Shown here: positions 25,950-35,085 of the stretch, one piece after another
Layout of the letters: each line of letters starts with the position of its first letter
How positions within the stretch are numbered: the stretch's first letter is position 1
From: Saprospiraceae bacterium
GTDB lineage: Bacteria; Bacteroidota; Bacteroidia; Chitinophagales; Saprospiraceae
Direction of reading: 5' to 3'
Length of the DNA: 64,000 nucleotides
Assembly: GCA_016714785.1 (NCBI GenBank)
Contig: JADKCC010000013.1
Location: 122,125 to 186,124 of the forward strand
Notes under the pieces: model-generated
Databases searched by the model: none
Seen by the model: only the letters and a program-made list of their open reading frames with translations
Told to the model about the DNA's origin: nothing
Translations under genes and position numbers: made by a program

Positions 25950-26966
25950 ATGAAATTATTTAATGGCTTTTTAGCTAGTGTATTTGTCCTTTTGACATTT
26001 TCTATGTGTAAACAAAAAACGGCAGAAGTAGGCAAATCAGTAGGACATATTGAGATCAAAGATCCGGAAATGCTTACATTGATAGACAGCAATGCTATTA
26101 TTGAAATATTGGCAGATGGCTTTACCTGGTCAGAAGGTCCGCTTTGGCTTGCAAAAGAAAATAAAGTAATATTTACAGATGTACCTGAAAACACCATCTA
26201 TGCATGGGATCCACAAAATGGCAAACAAATATATCTTAAACCATCTGGATACACAATAATAAACGATAAAGGTGGAACAGAAGGAGCGAATGGATTGATG
26301 CTCGATGGGGATGGTAATCTCATTTTGTGTCAACACGGCAATAGGTCAATTGCTAAAATGTTGACACCCCTTGCTACACCAAAAGACAGTTTTTTGTTTC
26401 TCGCCAATATGTTTAATGGTAAAAAATTTAATAGTCCAAATGATCTGCACATTACAAAAGATGGAGATATCTTCTTTACGGATCCGCCTTATGGATTGCC
26501 CAAACAAGATGACGATGCTATCAAAGAACTAACCTACAATGGCGTATATAGACTTCAGAAAGATGGGAAGATCATATTGTTTGACAGTACACTGACGAGG
26601 CCAAACGGCATTACTTTTTCAGCTGATGAAAAATATATGTATGTGGCCAATTCTGATGAAAATAAAGCCATCTGGATGAAGTATGAATTGGACGAAAATA
26701 AAAATATCATCGATCGAAAGCTTTTTGCAGATGTCACACATCTGATACCTACTTCCAAAGGACTTCCTGATGGCATGAAAATAGGAAAAAAAGGGTTAAT
26801 TTTTGCAACAGGACCAGGTGGTGTTTTAGTTTTTAATCAAGATAGCAGACATATCGGGACTATAAATACCGGACAAGCTACCGCCAACTGTGCTTTGGAT
26901 GCAGATGAAAAGTATCTGTACATGACTGCACATTCATATCTGATGCGAGTGGCATTGAAGCCTTAA
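25950..26966 (+). CDS. SMP-30/gluconolactonase-like beta-propeller lipoprotein
   Basis: A 338-residue exported protein with N-terminal lipoprotein-like signal MKLFNGFLASVFVLLTFSMC (Cys20). The body is a six-bladed propeller of the SMP-30/gluconolaconase/LRE family: GFTWSEGPLW, SPNDLHITKDGDIFFTDPPYG, LTRPNGITFSADEKYMYVANS and KGLPDGMKIGKKG. Glu in 'EGP', Asn in 'SPND' and 'RPNG' and Asp in 'LPDG' are the metal ligands. It probably hydrolyses a sugar lactone in the periplasm. It is monocistronic and convergent with a Crp/Fnr gene. Confidence 0.92.
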   Translation: MKLFNGFLASVFVLLTFSMCKQKTAEVGKSVGHIEIKDPEMLTLIDSNAIIEILADGFTWSEGPLWLAKENKVIFTDVPENTIYAWDPQNGKQIYLKPSGYTIINDKGGTEGANGLMLDGDGNLILCQHGNRSIAKMLTPLATPKDSFLFLANMFNGKKFNSPNDLHITKDGDIFFTDPPYGLPKQDDDAIKELTYNGVYRLQKDGKIILFDSTLTRPNGITFSADEKYMYVANSDENKAIWMKYELDENKNIIDRKLFADVTHLIPTSKGLPDGMKIGKKGLIFATGPGGVLVFNQDSRHIGTINTGQATANCALDADEKYLYMTAHSYLMRVALKP

Positions 26967-27102
26967 AAAGTGATTTTATAATAAATGTTTATAAACTTTG
27001 TGTCTAATTTCAATCCACCAAATTTGCATTTGAGTTTAAGAAGTAGTGTTAAAGATTTGTATTAAAGAAGTAGTGTTAAAAGTTAAAGGGTAGGTGGCAT
27101 AA

Positions 27103-27137
27103 AAGTACCTGTATTAATCTAATAAATACAGGTACTT
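27103..27137. terminator. Two-way terminator between the SMP-30 and Crp/Fnr genes
   Basis: A perfect 13-bp stem AAGTACCTGTATT / AATACAGGTACTT with a 9-base loop, between the convergent genes. Confidence 0.75.
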
Positions 27138-27164
27138 AGAATTCAATATTTAAAAAACCAATCA

Positions 27165-27872
27165 TTAACCAACCCATCTATATTGCTGCATGATCTCCAT
27201 GTCGCGTATGAGTATTTTACTACTTTTACGTGATCCATAGTGAATGTAATTTTCTTTTTTTAGTTCATTTAATATCCTAGCTACTGTCTGTCTGCTAGTA
27301 TCTGTGAGGTAGGCAATCTCTTTGTGCGACATACCATGATCTATCAAACATTCTTTGATGCCTATCTTGACGCCTTTGCGTAATCCTGTCCTGTATATAA
27401 AATCTACGATGCGTTCTTTGGCTTTGCGGAATACAAAATTCTGTAAACGCTCTTCGAGATTTTGCAATTTTGTAACAATTACATTCATAATCTGTGATGC
27501 AAACGCATGATTTTCTATGACAATAGCACGAAATAATTCAACAGGAATTTTGAACAATCGTGTTTCCGTCATAGATTCCGCATATTCTTTAGTGATACAT
27601 CCTGATGAAAATATATTTTCCCCAAAAATTTCATTATCATAGCAAATATCTTTAGTAAGTGTTTTACCACACGAAGCAACAATACCTAATTTGATACTAC
27701 CTTTTTCTACCAAATACACGTATTCGATATTAGTCCCAATTTCGTAAACAATACTATTTTTAGGTACAATTTCAAAAATAGTATTTGCAGCAAGAGTGTC
27801 AAATTGGTTTGAAGTTAAAGTATTAAGTAAAGAAATACTTCTTAATGAGATGATGATGGCTGACTGGTTCAT
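27165..27872 (-). CDS. Crp/Fnr-family transcription regulator
   Basis: A 235-residue regulator from the ATG at 27872 (MNQSAIIISLRSISLL). The open frame continues to 28001, but that extension is Lys/Ile-rich and outside the family pattern. The N-terminal half is a cyclic-nucleotide-type beta-barrel (VYEIGTNIEYVYLVEKGSIKL...FGENIF). A dimer helix follows, then a winged HTH with recognition segment SHKEIAYLTDTSRQTVARIL. No Fnr-type N-terminal cysteines for an iron-sulphur cluster are seen. The divergent neighbour is feoAB, so control of iron uptake is possible, but no direct evidence is visible. Confidence 0.9.
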   Translation of the reverse strand: MNQSAIIISLRSISLLNTLTSNQFDTLAANTIFEIVPKNSIVYEIGTNIEYVYLVEKGSIKLGIVASCGKTLTKDICYDNEIFGENIFSSGCITKEYAESMTETRLFKIPVELFRAIVIENHAFASQIMNVIVTKLQNLEERLQNFVFRKAKERIVDFIYRTGLRKGVKIGIKECLIDHGMSHKEIAYLTDTSRQTVARILNELKKENYIHYGSRKSSKILIRDMEIMQQYRWVG

Positions 27873-28196
27873 ATACTTTCGTTTTATTAATATATTATGC
27901 ATGAGAAGAAAAATACCCCTATTAAATTTTAAGATTTTTTTAATATTTTTCATTGAAACATCAAAATTTATGTTTGCAAGGTATTTATTCAAAAAATTCA
28001 TCTAAATCAATTCCAACATATACCACTGACTACCAACAATATAAACCATAAATAGATTGAAAACGCTAATTAATTTTATATTCTGCTATTTCGTATCTAT
28101 CCAAGAAATTATTTTAAAAAATTTAAGCTTTTCGCCAATATTTTTTCAAAAATCATACTATGATATCAATCAGTATTAAAAAGTATCGCAAACTTT
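27873..28196. other. Divergent spacer between crp/fnr and feoAB
   Basis: No further gene is seen. The stretch is very AT-rich. It should hold the crp/fnr promoter on the minus strand and any operator controlling feoAB. I see no clear TTGAT-ATCAA Fnr-type palindrome. Confidence 0.4.
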
Positions 28197-28225
28197 TTGA
28201 TGTCAGCAACGTTTTAATATCTTTG
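28197..28225 (+). promoter_or_regulatory. Promoter of feoAB
   Basis: TTG at 28197-28199 and TATCTTTG at 28218-28225 with an 18-base spacer, a good Bacteroidota promoter. The leader to the TTG start of feoA is only ~23 bases. Confidence 0.6.
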
Positions 28226-28254
28226 CAATTTGAATTTAGTCTAAATAATAAATA

Positions 28255-28491
28255 TTGAATACTCGTAAGACTTTAGCCTCCTTAACACCTGGCCAATCGG
28301 CTTATGTATCAGTATTGGACGAAAATATTTATACTTGTAAACTCTTGAATCTTGGCATTTTACCAAAAACCAAAGTTACTATGGTTCGTAGAGCTCCATT
28401 TGGAGGTGCTTTTTATATAAAAATGGATCATCATCAGATGGCAATGAGAGAAGATGAAGCATCTACCATATATATTCAGGAAACCTTATGA
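28255..28491 (+). CDS. feoA: FeoA ferrous-iron transport accessory protein
   Basis: A 78-residue SH3-like FeoA protein: LASLTPGQSAYVSVLD...CKLLNLGILPKTKVTMVRRAPFGGAFYIKMDHHQMAMREDEA. It modulates FeoB in the cytoplasm. The start is TTG at 28255, since an in-frame TAA lies two codons upstream. Its stop overlaps the ATG of feoB by four bases (ATGA), a translational coupling. Confidence 0.94.
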   Translation: MNTRKTLASLTPGQSAYVSVLDENIYTCKLLNLGILPKTKVTMVRRAPFGGAFYIKMDHHQMAMREDEASTIYIQETL

Positions 28492-30617
28492 AAGATGAAA
28501 ATCAGATGCCAATAGTAGCGCTATTGGGCAATCCCAATTCGGGGAAATCTTCCCTTTTCAATTATCTGACTGGATTAAGACAAGATGTGTCCAACTTCCC
28601 AGGTGTAACAGTAGATAAGAAATCAGGATTTTTGATGTTGGATAGTGGTCTAGAAATACAACTGATTGACTTTCCTGGCACCTATAGTGTTTTCCCCAAT
28701 TCTGGGGAAGAAAAAATAGTTATACAAACTTTGACTAATGACAAAGATAATAACTATCCTGATTTGGTCATCTATGTTGCCGACATCACACAATTAGATC
28801 GTCATTTGCTATTCGCTACACAGATAAAGGACCTTGGATTTCCTATGATATTGGTACTCAATATGATAGACATTGCGGAAAAAGAAGGATATATTATTGA
28901 CAAGACCTATCTCGAACAATTTTTACAATGTGAAGTCGTATGCGTTTCTATCAGAAATCACGAAAACACACAACAAATCAGTGATGCAATATCATCACGT
29001 TTTTCAGGGCCGAAAGAAGTATTAAATTACCAGCCGATATATCATCTAACCGATCAGGAAAATTTTGTTGCCACTAGGATAGCTAAAAAATTAGATATCG
29101 ACAATTTTTATAAAGCCAAATTAATAGCCCACCATCATGAATGGCTACAACATCTGACTGACGATAATAAAATATTTATTCAAAAACAAATAGAGCAATC
29201 AGGATTTAATAATATTCGGCAGCAAGTGCAAGAAACCATGAAGAGGTACGAACTTCATGCATTAGCAATAAAAAAGACATTAACAAAAAACAATTCAGAG
29301 GCCCTCACACTTACAGACAAAATTGATAATTGGATTACACATCGCATCTTAGGACCTATTATCTTTTTTGTTATCATGCTTATGATCTTCCAAGCCATAT
29401 ATAGTTGGGCATCATTGCCAATGGATTGGATAGAGCAAGGGTTTGCTCTTACGGGCTCTTTCTTGAGTGAAAATTTGGGAAATAATTGGTTGGCAGATTT
29501 AATTGTAAATGGGCTTTTGGCAGGTTTAGGTGGTGTATTGGTGTTTGTACCTCAGATTGCTATCTTGTTTTTACTCATAGCTCTATTGGAAGAGTCTGGC
29601 TACATGAGTCGTGTTGTATTTATGTTTGATGCTATCATGCAGCGATTTGGGATGAATGGTCGGAGTATGGTATCACTGATTTCAAGTGGAGCCTGTGCTA
29701 TACCAGCTATCATGTCAACAAGAACTATTAGTAATAATAAAGAACGATTGATCACAATTATGGTAAGTCCCTTGATAAGTTGCTCAGCAAGACTTCCTGT
29801 ATATGCCGTTTTGATTGGTTTTGTAGTACCTGATATAAAAGTCTGGGGAATATTAAACTATCAAGGATTGGCATTCATGGGACTTTATTTATTAGGGATC
29901 GTTGGTGTCATTTTTTCTTCATTATTGTTCAAAAAAATCTTAAAGTCAGAATCAACTTCTTTTTTGATGATAGAGCTACCTAATTACAAACCACCGATAT
30001 GGCAAAATATATTGCTCAGTGTAAAAGAAAAAGTACTCTCTTTCATAATCGGAGCTGGTAAAATAATTTTGATTATATCTGTATTACTTTGGTTTTTGGC
30101 AAGTTTTGGGCCGAGTAATAAAATGTCTCAAGCGGTTGAAGCAGCCGAAACGATCAGCCTTTCTAACCAATTGGATGCCGAATCAAAAAACCATCTTATT
30201 GCATCAAACAAACTGGAAGCATCCTATATAGGACACTTAGGAAAATGGATTGAACCAGCCATAGCTCCCTTAGGTTTTGATTGGAAAATAGGTATTGCAC
30301 TTTTGACATCATTTGCAGCTAGAGAAGTATTTGTAGGCACTATGGCTACCATATATAGTGTGGGAAGTGATAGTGACGAAAAGACCATAAGACAAAAAAT
30401 GGCAGCTGAATTGCGGCCAGGGACAAATATTAAAGTCTATAGTCCAGCTACTGCACTCTCATTATTAGTATTTTATGTATTCGCAATGCAATGTATGAGT
30501 ACCCTGGCCATAACCAAGCGTGAAACAAATAGTTGGAAGTGGCCTATAATACAATTCTTATTTATGAGTGTTTTGGCTTATGTAGGAGCATGGATCGTAT
30601 ATCAATTGATGGCATAA
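28488..30617 (+). CDS. feoB: FeoB ferrous-iron transporter
   Basis: A 709-residue inner-membrane Fe(II) transporter with an N-terminal GTPase. G1 is GNPNSGKSS (14-22), G2 lies in NFPGVTVDKK, G3 is DFPGTYS and G4 is NMID. A helical GDP-release domain follows, then about eight membrane helices with two Gate/NucRec regions. These contain EESGYMSRVVFMFDAIMQ and SSGACAIPAIMSTR in the first half, and SFAAREVFVGTM in the second. The length is normal. It is expressed with feoA from one promoter. Confidence 0.97.
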   Translation: MKDENQMPIVALLGNPNSGKSSLFNYLTGLRQDVSNFPGVTVDKKSGFLMLDSGLEIQLIDFPGTYSVFPNSGEEKIVIQTLTNDKDNNYPDLVIYVADITQLDRHLLFATQIKDLGFPMILVLNMIDIAEKEGYIIDKTYLEQFLQCEVVCVSIRNHENTQQISDAISSRFSGPKEVLNYQPIYHLTDQENFVATRIAKKLDIDNFYKAKLIAHHHEWLQHLTDDNKIFIQKQIEQSGFNNIRQQVQETMKRYELHALAIKKTLTKNNSEALTLTDKIDNWITHRILGPIIFFVIMLMIFQAIYSWASLPMDWIEQGFALTGSFLSENLGNNWLADLIVNGLLAGLGGVLVFVPQIAILFLLIALLEESGYMSRVVFMFDAIMQRFGMNGRSMVSLISSGACAIPAIMSTRTISNNKERLITIMVSPLISCSARLPVYAVLIGFVVPDIKVWGILNYQGLAFMGLYLLGIVGVIFSSLLFKKILKSESTSFLMIELPNYKPPIWQNILLSVKEKVLSFIIGAGKIILIISVLLWFLASFGPSNKMSQAVEAAETISLSNQLDAESKNHLIASNKLEASYIGHLGKWIEPAIAPLGFDWKIGIALLTSFAAREVFVGTMATIYSVGSDSDEKTIRQKMAAELRPGTNIKVYSPATALSLLVFYVFAMQCMSTLAITKRETNSWKWPIIQFLFMSVLAYVGAWIVYQLMA

Positions 30618-30704
30618 CTTTATTTATCATAATATTAACCACTAAAATAATCACATTTATCTATATCTTTACGGCTCATTTGATAGGAAAATAATAATCA
30701 AAAC

Positions 30705-32603
30705 ATGAGTGACCCAATAAAACACGAATGTGGTCTGGCAATGATCAGACTATTAAAACCACTCGATTACTACCATAAAAAATACGGCACTGCACTATAT
30801 GGACTTAACAAAATGAATCTATTGCTCCAAAAACAGCGAAATAGAGGACAAGATGGCGCAGGATTGGTCACCATAAAACTCGACTCAACACCTGGCACCA
30901 GATATATCAGTAGGAGACGAAGTAATAGTCCGCAATATCTAAAAGATCTATTCGATGGAGTTTTTTCTCACTTTCAAGATGTTACAACGGAACAACTCAA
31001 TGATCCAGAATGGCTTAAAGCTAACAAACCATACACTGGAGAGCTTTTACTTGGACATTTGCGGTATGGGACACATGGTGCCAACACGATAGAAACAGTA
31101 CATCCATTCTTACGGCAAAATAATTGGATCACCAGAAATCTAGTACTTGCAGGTAATTTTAACCTAACCAATGTAGATGAGCTCTTCGGTGAGCTATTAG
31201 CTTTTGGTCAATATCCTAAAGAAAAATCCGATACTGTAACCGTACTAGAAAAGTTAGGGCATTTCTTAGACGATGAAGTACAGCGCCTATTCAATTGGTT
31301 CAAACCCGAAGGCTATTCCAATCAAGAGATAAACAAACTCATCGCAGAACATCTAGATGTACAGCGACTATTACAGCGAGCCTGTCGCAAATTTGATGGT
31401 GGCTATGTGATGGCAGGTTTGATAGGACATGGAGACGCTTTTGTTTTAAGGGATCCAGGTGGAATACGTCCAGCTTTCTATTATTATGATGATGAAATAG
31501 TAGTGGTAGCATCCGAACGACCAGCGATACAGACTAGCTTAAACATCAGATACTTCCAAGTAAAAGAGCTAAAGCCTGGTCACGCACTTATTATTAAAAA
31601 AAATGGAATTGTCTCAGAAGAGCCTTGTAAAGAACCAGAAAAGCTGACCCCTTGCAGCTTTGAGCGAATATATTTTAGTAGAGGTACTGACAGAGATATA
31701 TATTTAGAGCGTAAAAAACTAGGGGAATTATTGGCCGACAAGATACTTAAAGCCATAAATTATGATCTTGAAAATACCGTCTTTTCATTCATACCTAACA
31801 CCGCAGAAGTAGCCTTTTTCGGTATGATAAAAGGACTAGAGGCAAGACTTAATGATATAAAAAGCCAAAAAATCTTAGCACTTACTGAAAACGGTGACCT
31901 AAATCATGATACACTTCAAAAGGTACTGAACATGTCTATAAAAGCTGAAAAATTGGCTGTAAAAGACGAAAAACTTCGTACTTTCATTGCAGATGATGCA
32001 TCCCGTGGTCAAATGGTGTCACATGTATATGACGTCACTTATGGCATCGTTCAGAATGAGGTAGATACTTTGGTGCTAATTGATGATTCAATAGTACGTG
32101 GTACGACTTTAAGAGACAGTATAATCTACATTTTGTCCACTTTGAGACCTAAAAAAATCATAATAGTATCTTCAGCACCACAAATCAGGTATCCTGACTG
32201 TTATGGTATTGACATGAGTAAAATGAAAGAATTTGTGGCTTTCAGAGCCTTGGTAGAACTACTTACCCAAGATGGTAAATTACATCTAATGGATGAAGTA
32301 TATGAGCGATGTGTAGCGCAAGAAAAATTACCCATCGAACAGATGCAAAATCAAGTTAAATTCTTGTACGATCAATATACAGACGATCAAATCTCTGCTA
32401 AAATATCTGAACTAGTCACTCCTGAAAATATCTTTCCAGATGTTCAAATCATTTACCAAAGTATAGATGATCTGCATATCGCATGCCCCAATCATAAAGG
32501 AGATTGGTATTTTTCTGGAAACTACCCTACTCCAGGTGGTATGCGTGTAGTCAATAGAGCTTACATCAATTATATGAAAAATAATGATGAAAGAGCATAT
32601 TAA
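30705..32603 (+). CDS. purF: Long amidophosphoribosyltransferase (PurF-like)
   Basis: A 632-residue member of the glutamine PRPP amidotransferase family, which makes 5-phosphoribosylamine, the first step of purine synthesis. The N-terminal Ntn-glutaminase has Cys9 in HECGLAM (a leader of eight residues would have to be cleaved), NRGQDGAG and HLRYGTHG. The PRTase half carries the PRPP loop VLIDDSIVRGTTL (~459-471). It is about 130-150 residues longer than ordinary PurF, with inserts around 100-220 and after ~500. Bacteroidota often carry such a long form beside a canonical PurF, so it may be a paralogue with a modified role. The gene symbol is therefore provisional. Confidence 0.85.
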   Translation: MSDPIKHECGLAMIRLLKPLDYYHKKYGTALYGLNKMNLLLQKQRNRGQDGAGLVTIKLDSTPGTRYISRRRSNSPQYLKDLFDGVFSHFQDVTTEQLNDPEWLKANKPYTGELLLGHLRYGTHGANTIETVHPFLRQNNWITRNLVLAGNFNLTNVDELFGELLAFGQYPKEKSDTVTVLEKLGHFLDDEVQRLFNWFKPEGYSNQEINKLIAEHLDVQRLLQRACRKFDGGYVMAGLIGHGDAFVLRDPGGIRPAFYYYDDEIVVVASERPAIQTSLNIRYFQVKELKPGHALIIKKNGIVSEEPCKEPEKLTPCSFERIYFSRGTDRDIYLERKKLGELLADKILKAINYDLENTVFSFIPNTAEVAFFGMIKGLEARLNDIKSQKILALTENGDLNHDTLQKVLNMSIKAEKLAVKDEKLRTFIADDASRGQMVSHVYDVTYGIVQNEVDTLVLIDDSIVRGTTLRDSIIYILSTLRPKKIIIVSSAPQIRYPDCYGIDMSKMKEFVAFRALVELLTQDGKLHLMDEVYERCVAQEKLPIEQMQNQVKFLYDQYTDDQISAKISELVTPENIFPDVQIIYQSIDDLHIACPNHKGDWYFSGNYPTPGGMRVVNRAYINYMKNNDERAY

Positions 32604-32653
32604 TGAAATTCTAAGTCTAAAAAATAGCTTTCCATTTATCAAAACAGTTCAAG

Positions 32654-33058
32654 ATGGCAAAAGATGTCCATGACTCTCAAGGTGTAAATGAATACATCCA
32701 AAAATTAGACCCACATTTCATCGGGCTTGTTAACAATATAAGACAACTCATACTGGATACTGACAGTATTATTGGAGAGCAAATCAAGTGGAATTCTCCC
32801 AGTTTTTTCTATAAAGGTGAAATGAAACCATTCAACCCTAAAGAATACAAGCGAGATATTGCAGTAATGAACTTGCGTAAAGGAGTAGTAATGTTAGTAT
32901 TTCCCACAGGAGCCACCATAAAAGGTAATACTGGTATATTGGAAGGAAAATATACTGATGGGAGACGAATGGTTACTTTTAATGACGAAAATGATGTACA
33001 TACCAAAGGAAAACAGCTTCAAATTGTAATCAAACAATGGTTAAGCCAAGTGGAGTGA
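32654..33058 (+). CDS. DUF1801-family protein
   Basis: A 134-residue soluble protein of the DUF1801 (YdhG-like) family: VNEYIQKLDPHFIGLVNNIRQLI, EQIKWNSPSFFYKG, RDIAVMNLRKGVVMLVFP and a C-terminal QLQIVIKQWLSQ. The fold is known from structures of relatives, but a biochemical role is not established. It lies 50 bases after the purF-like gene on the same strand and may be read with it. Confidence 0.85.
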   Translation: MAKDVHDSQGVNEYIQKLDPHFIGLVNNIRQLILDTDSIIGEQIKWNSPSFFYKGEMKPFNPKEYKRDIAVMNLRKGVVMLVFPTGATIKGNTGILEGKYTDGRRMVTFNDENDVHTKGKQLQIVIKQWLSQVE

Positions 33059-33122
33059 GACCAATATGGAGATATAGAATAAAAAACAACTATATTTCTC
33101 TGCTATCAAAATAAGCCCTACC

Positions 33123-33764
33123 TTGCACACATTCGGGCAATTTGCCACATTTTGTATTAAAATTGGCATTGTGCAACAAGTATTTGAAACTTTGATAGAA
33201 ACTTTTCTCACAGACAAAGTGGGTATTTCAAAGCACTTTTTGAGTGAAACTCTTTCATTACAATTAAAATCAAATCTGCTTGGACACCTTGCACAAAATG
33301 ACCTTATTACTGCAGGTACTGGCAATGAAAATACGATACTCAAAGACACAGCTATCCGCAGCGACAAAATTTATTGGCTTGATAAAACCCATAATGATCC
33401 ACATGAAAATGCCTTTTTTGCATTGATGGATGAATTCGTAAGTTACCTAAATGAAACTTGTTATACGGGTATCACTAGTTATGAATTTCATTATGCTCTT
33501 TACGAAAAAGGTAGTTTTTACAAAAGGCATCTCGATCGTTTTCGAAATGATGATCGAAGACTATTTTCTATGATTACTTATTTGAATCCTGACTGGAAAG
33601 AAGGTGATGGAGGCGAACTTAGCATCTTTCATGATGATGGACAGACACAAAACATCAGTCCGATGAATGGGAAAAGTGTATTTTTCCGAAGTGATGAGCT
33701 CGAGCATGAAGTGCTGCAAACCTTGGTGCCTCGGATGAGCATTACTGGATGGCTGAAGAGGTAA
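33123..33764 (+). CDS. 2-oxoglutarate/Fe(II)-dependent oxygenase (prolyl 4-hydroxylase type)
   Basis: A 213-residue protein read from TTG at 33123. A GTG at 33171 (17th codon) is an equally plausible start. The double-stranded beta-helix has HLD (His136, Asp138 in FYKRHLDRFRND), a distal His195 (ELEHEV) and Arg204 for 2-oxoglutarate. GGELSIF and KSVFFRSDELEHEV are typical of the P4Hc/SM-20-like group. It probably hydroxylates a protein residue, with unknown target. The upstream DUF1801 gene ends 64 bases before. Confidence 0.88.
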   Translation: MHTFGQFATFCIKIGIVQQVFETLIETFLTDKVGISKHFLSETLSLQLKSNLLGHLAQNDLITAGTGNENTILKDTAIRSDKIYWLDKTHNDPHENAFFALMDEFVSYLNETCYTGITSYEFHYALYEKGSFYKRHLDRFRNDDRRLFSMITYLNPDWKEGDGGELSIFHDDGQTQNISPMNGKSVFFRSDELEHEVLQTLVPRMSITGWLKR

Positions 33765-33836
33765 GTAAAATATTTCTTGTGAATAAAATAATAAGTACTG
33801 CAACCGTTAAGTTAAATGTTGCATTCTTAGGTATAT

Positions 33837-34376
33837 ATGATTTCAGAAAAAGAGATATTAGAAGTATTTAATGTAAACCGCGAAAGTGGATTGTACCTTT
33901 TACATCAAAGATACGCTAATCTATGTTTCTCTGTAGCATTTAGATATCTCCAAAATCATGAAGATGCTGAAGAAAAAGTATCCGATACTTTTATTTCCGC
34001 TTTTAATAAACTCCATAATTTCAAGTTTGAAAAAGAAGGTTTATTGAGGCAATGGATAAAAAGAGTATGTATCAATCATTGCCTGATGTTTATACGTCAA
34101 AAAAATAGAATTTCTTGGTCTGAATTTAGTAACATAGATGTTGCATGTCATGAAACACCACATGATATTTTGGACTATAATGATTTAATCTCACTTTTAC
34201 TTAAGCTTCCAGACGCACAACGATTTGTTTTTCAATTGTATGAAATAGATGGGTTTTCACATCCAGAAATAAGTGAAAAATTAGGCATGAGTGTCGGTAC
34301 CTCAAAGTCTTATCTACATAGGGCAAAAATAGCGTTAAAAGAATACATTTCACAAGGTAATTATTGTCATGAGTGA
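33837..34376 (+). CDS. ECF-type RNA polymerase sigma factor
   Basis: A 179-residue sigma-70 family ECF factor. Region 2 covers about residues 10-85 (CFSVAFRYLQNHEDAEEKVSDTF, then RQWIKRVCINHCL). Region 4 covers about 120-170 with HTH SHPEISEKLGMSVGTSKSYL. There is no region 1 or 3. Its last 8 bases overlap the start of the next gene, which has one membrane helix and is the expected anti-sigma partner. Confidence 0.94.
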   Translation: MISEKEILEVFNVNRESGLYLLHQRYANLCFSVAFRYLQNHEDAEEKVSDTFISAFNKLHNFKFEKEGLLRQWIKRVCINHCLMFIRQKNRISWSEFSNIDVACHETPHDILDYNDLISLLLKLPDAQRFVFQLYEIDGFSHPEISEKLGMSVGTSKSYLHRAKIALKEYISQGNYCHE

Positions 34377-35040
34377 TTTAAAAAATATTGTAGAATCTTA
34401 TGAGCTTCAAGTGGCTCCTAAATGGGATAAAAATAATAATTGGGCTAAGATTTCAAACCAAATTTCTAAGTCGTCAAATATTAAAAATAGAAAAACAAAT
34501 TTGCTACTTCTTTTCTTAACAGCGACTATATTTTCTATCTTTGGTTTCTTTCTGGGCAAAACTTACTCAAGTAGTCAAAAAATCGCATTGAAACAGGATA
34601 AAACTAATATTAATGAGAATAAAATACAAAGGAAGTATGTGATTCATACTGATACATTCTTTATCATGCAAAGTAAAACTGACACCATTTATAAATTAAA
34701 ACCAGACTATAAATCACAGAACATTTCTTTAGACTCAATAAAGAAACCATACCAAAATGAATTTGCATCTTTGATTATAAATACGGAAAATCGTCAACAA
34801 ATAGATTATTCAGCCAAACAACCTATAGATAGTTTGATTTCAATTTCCCAACAAAATGAATTGGATTCAATGACAACTATAGATTTAAACTCATCAGAAA
34901 AGAATACTAGAACTCGGAAAAAATATGCAGAAACAGTACACTTCAAAGATGTCATCAAAAAGCCAAAACACGATTTTAGATTTATCAATCATGTACCCAA
35001 CTTTAATTGTAGCACATCCAAATATGCCCATGGTCAATAA
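34369..35040 (+). CDS. Single-pass membrane protein, probable anti-sigma partner
   Basis: A 223-residue protein. About 42 cytoplasmic residues (IVESYELQVAPKWDKNNNWAKI) precede one membrane helix (NLLLLFLTATIFSIFGFFLG) and a long polar Ser/Lys/Asp-rich outer part. No canonical zinc-ASD motif (Hx3Cx2C) is visible, so the anti-sigma role is inferred from position (8-base overlap with the sigma gene) and topology. Low-complexity polar tails like this are usual in Bacteroidota sigma operons. Confidence 0.75.
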   Translation: MSDLKNIVESYELQVAPKWDKNNNWAKISNQISKSSNIKNRKTNLLLLFLTATIFSIFGFFLGKTYSSSQKIALKQDKTNINENKIQRKYVIHTDTFFIMQSKTDTIYKLKPDYKSQNISLDSIKKPYQNEFASLIINTENRQQIDYSAKQPIDSLISISQQNELDSMTTIDLNSSEKNTRTRKKYAETVHFKDVIKKPKHDFRFINHVPNFNCSTSKYAHGQ

Positions 35041-35085
35041 TTACCTATAATCATCTATTTATTTAACATATAAAATTTTAAAAAT

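Noticed and set aside
33041..33367. Minus-strand 108-codon ORF opposite the 2OG oxygenase
   Set aside because: Shadow; the plus-strand frame carries the HxD...H motif.
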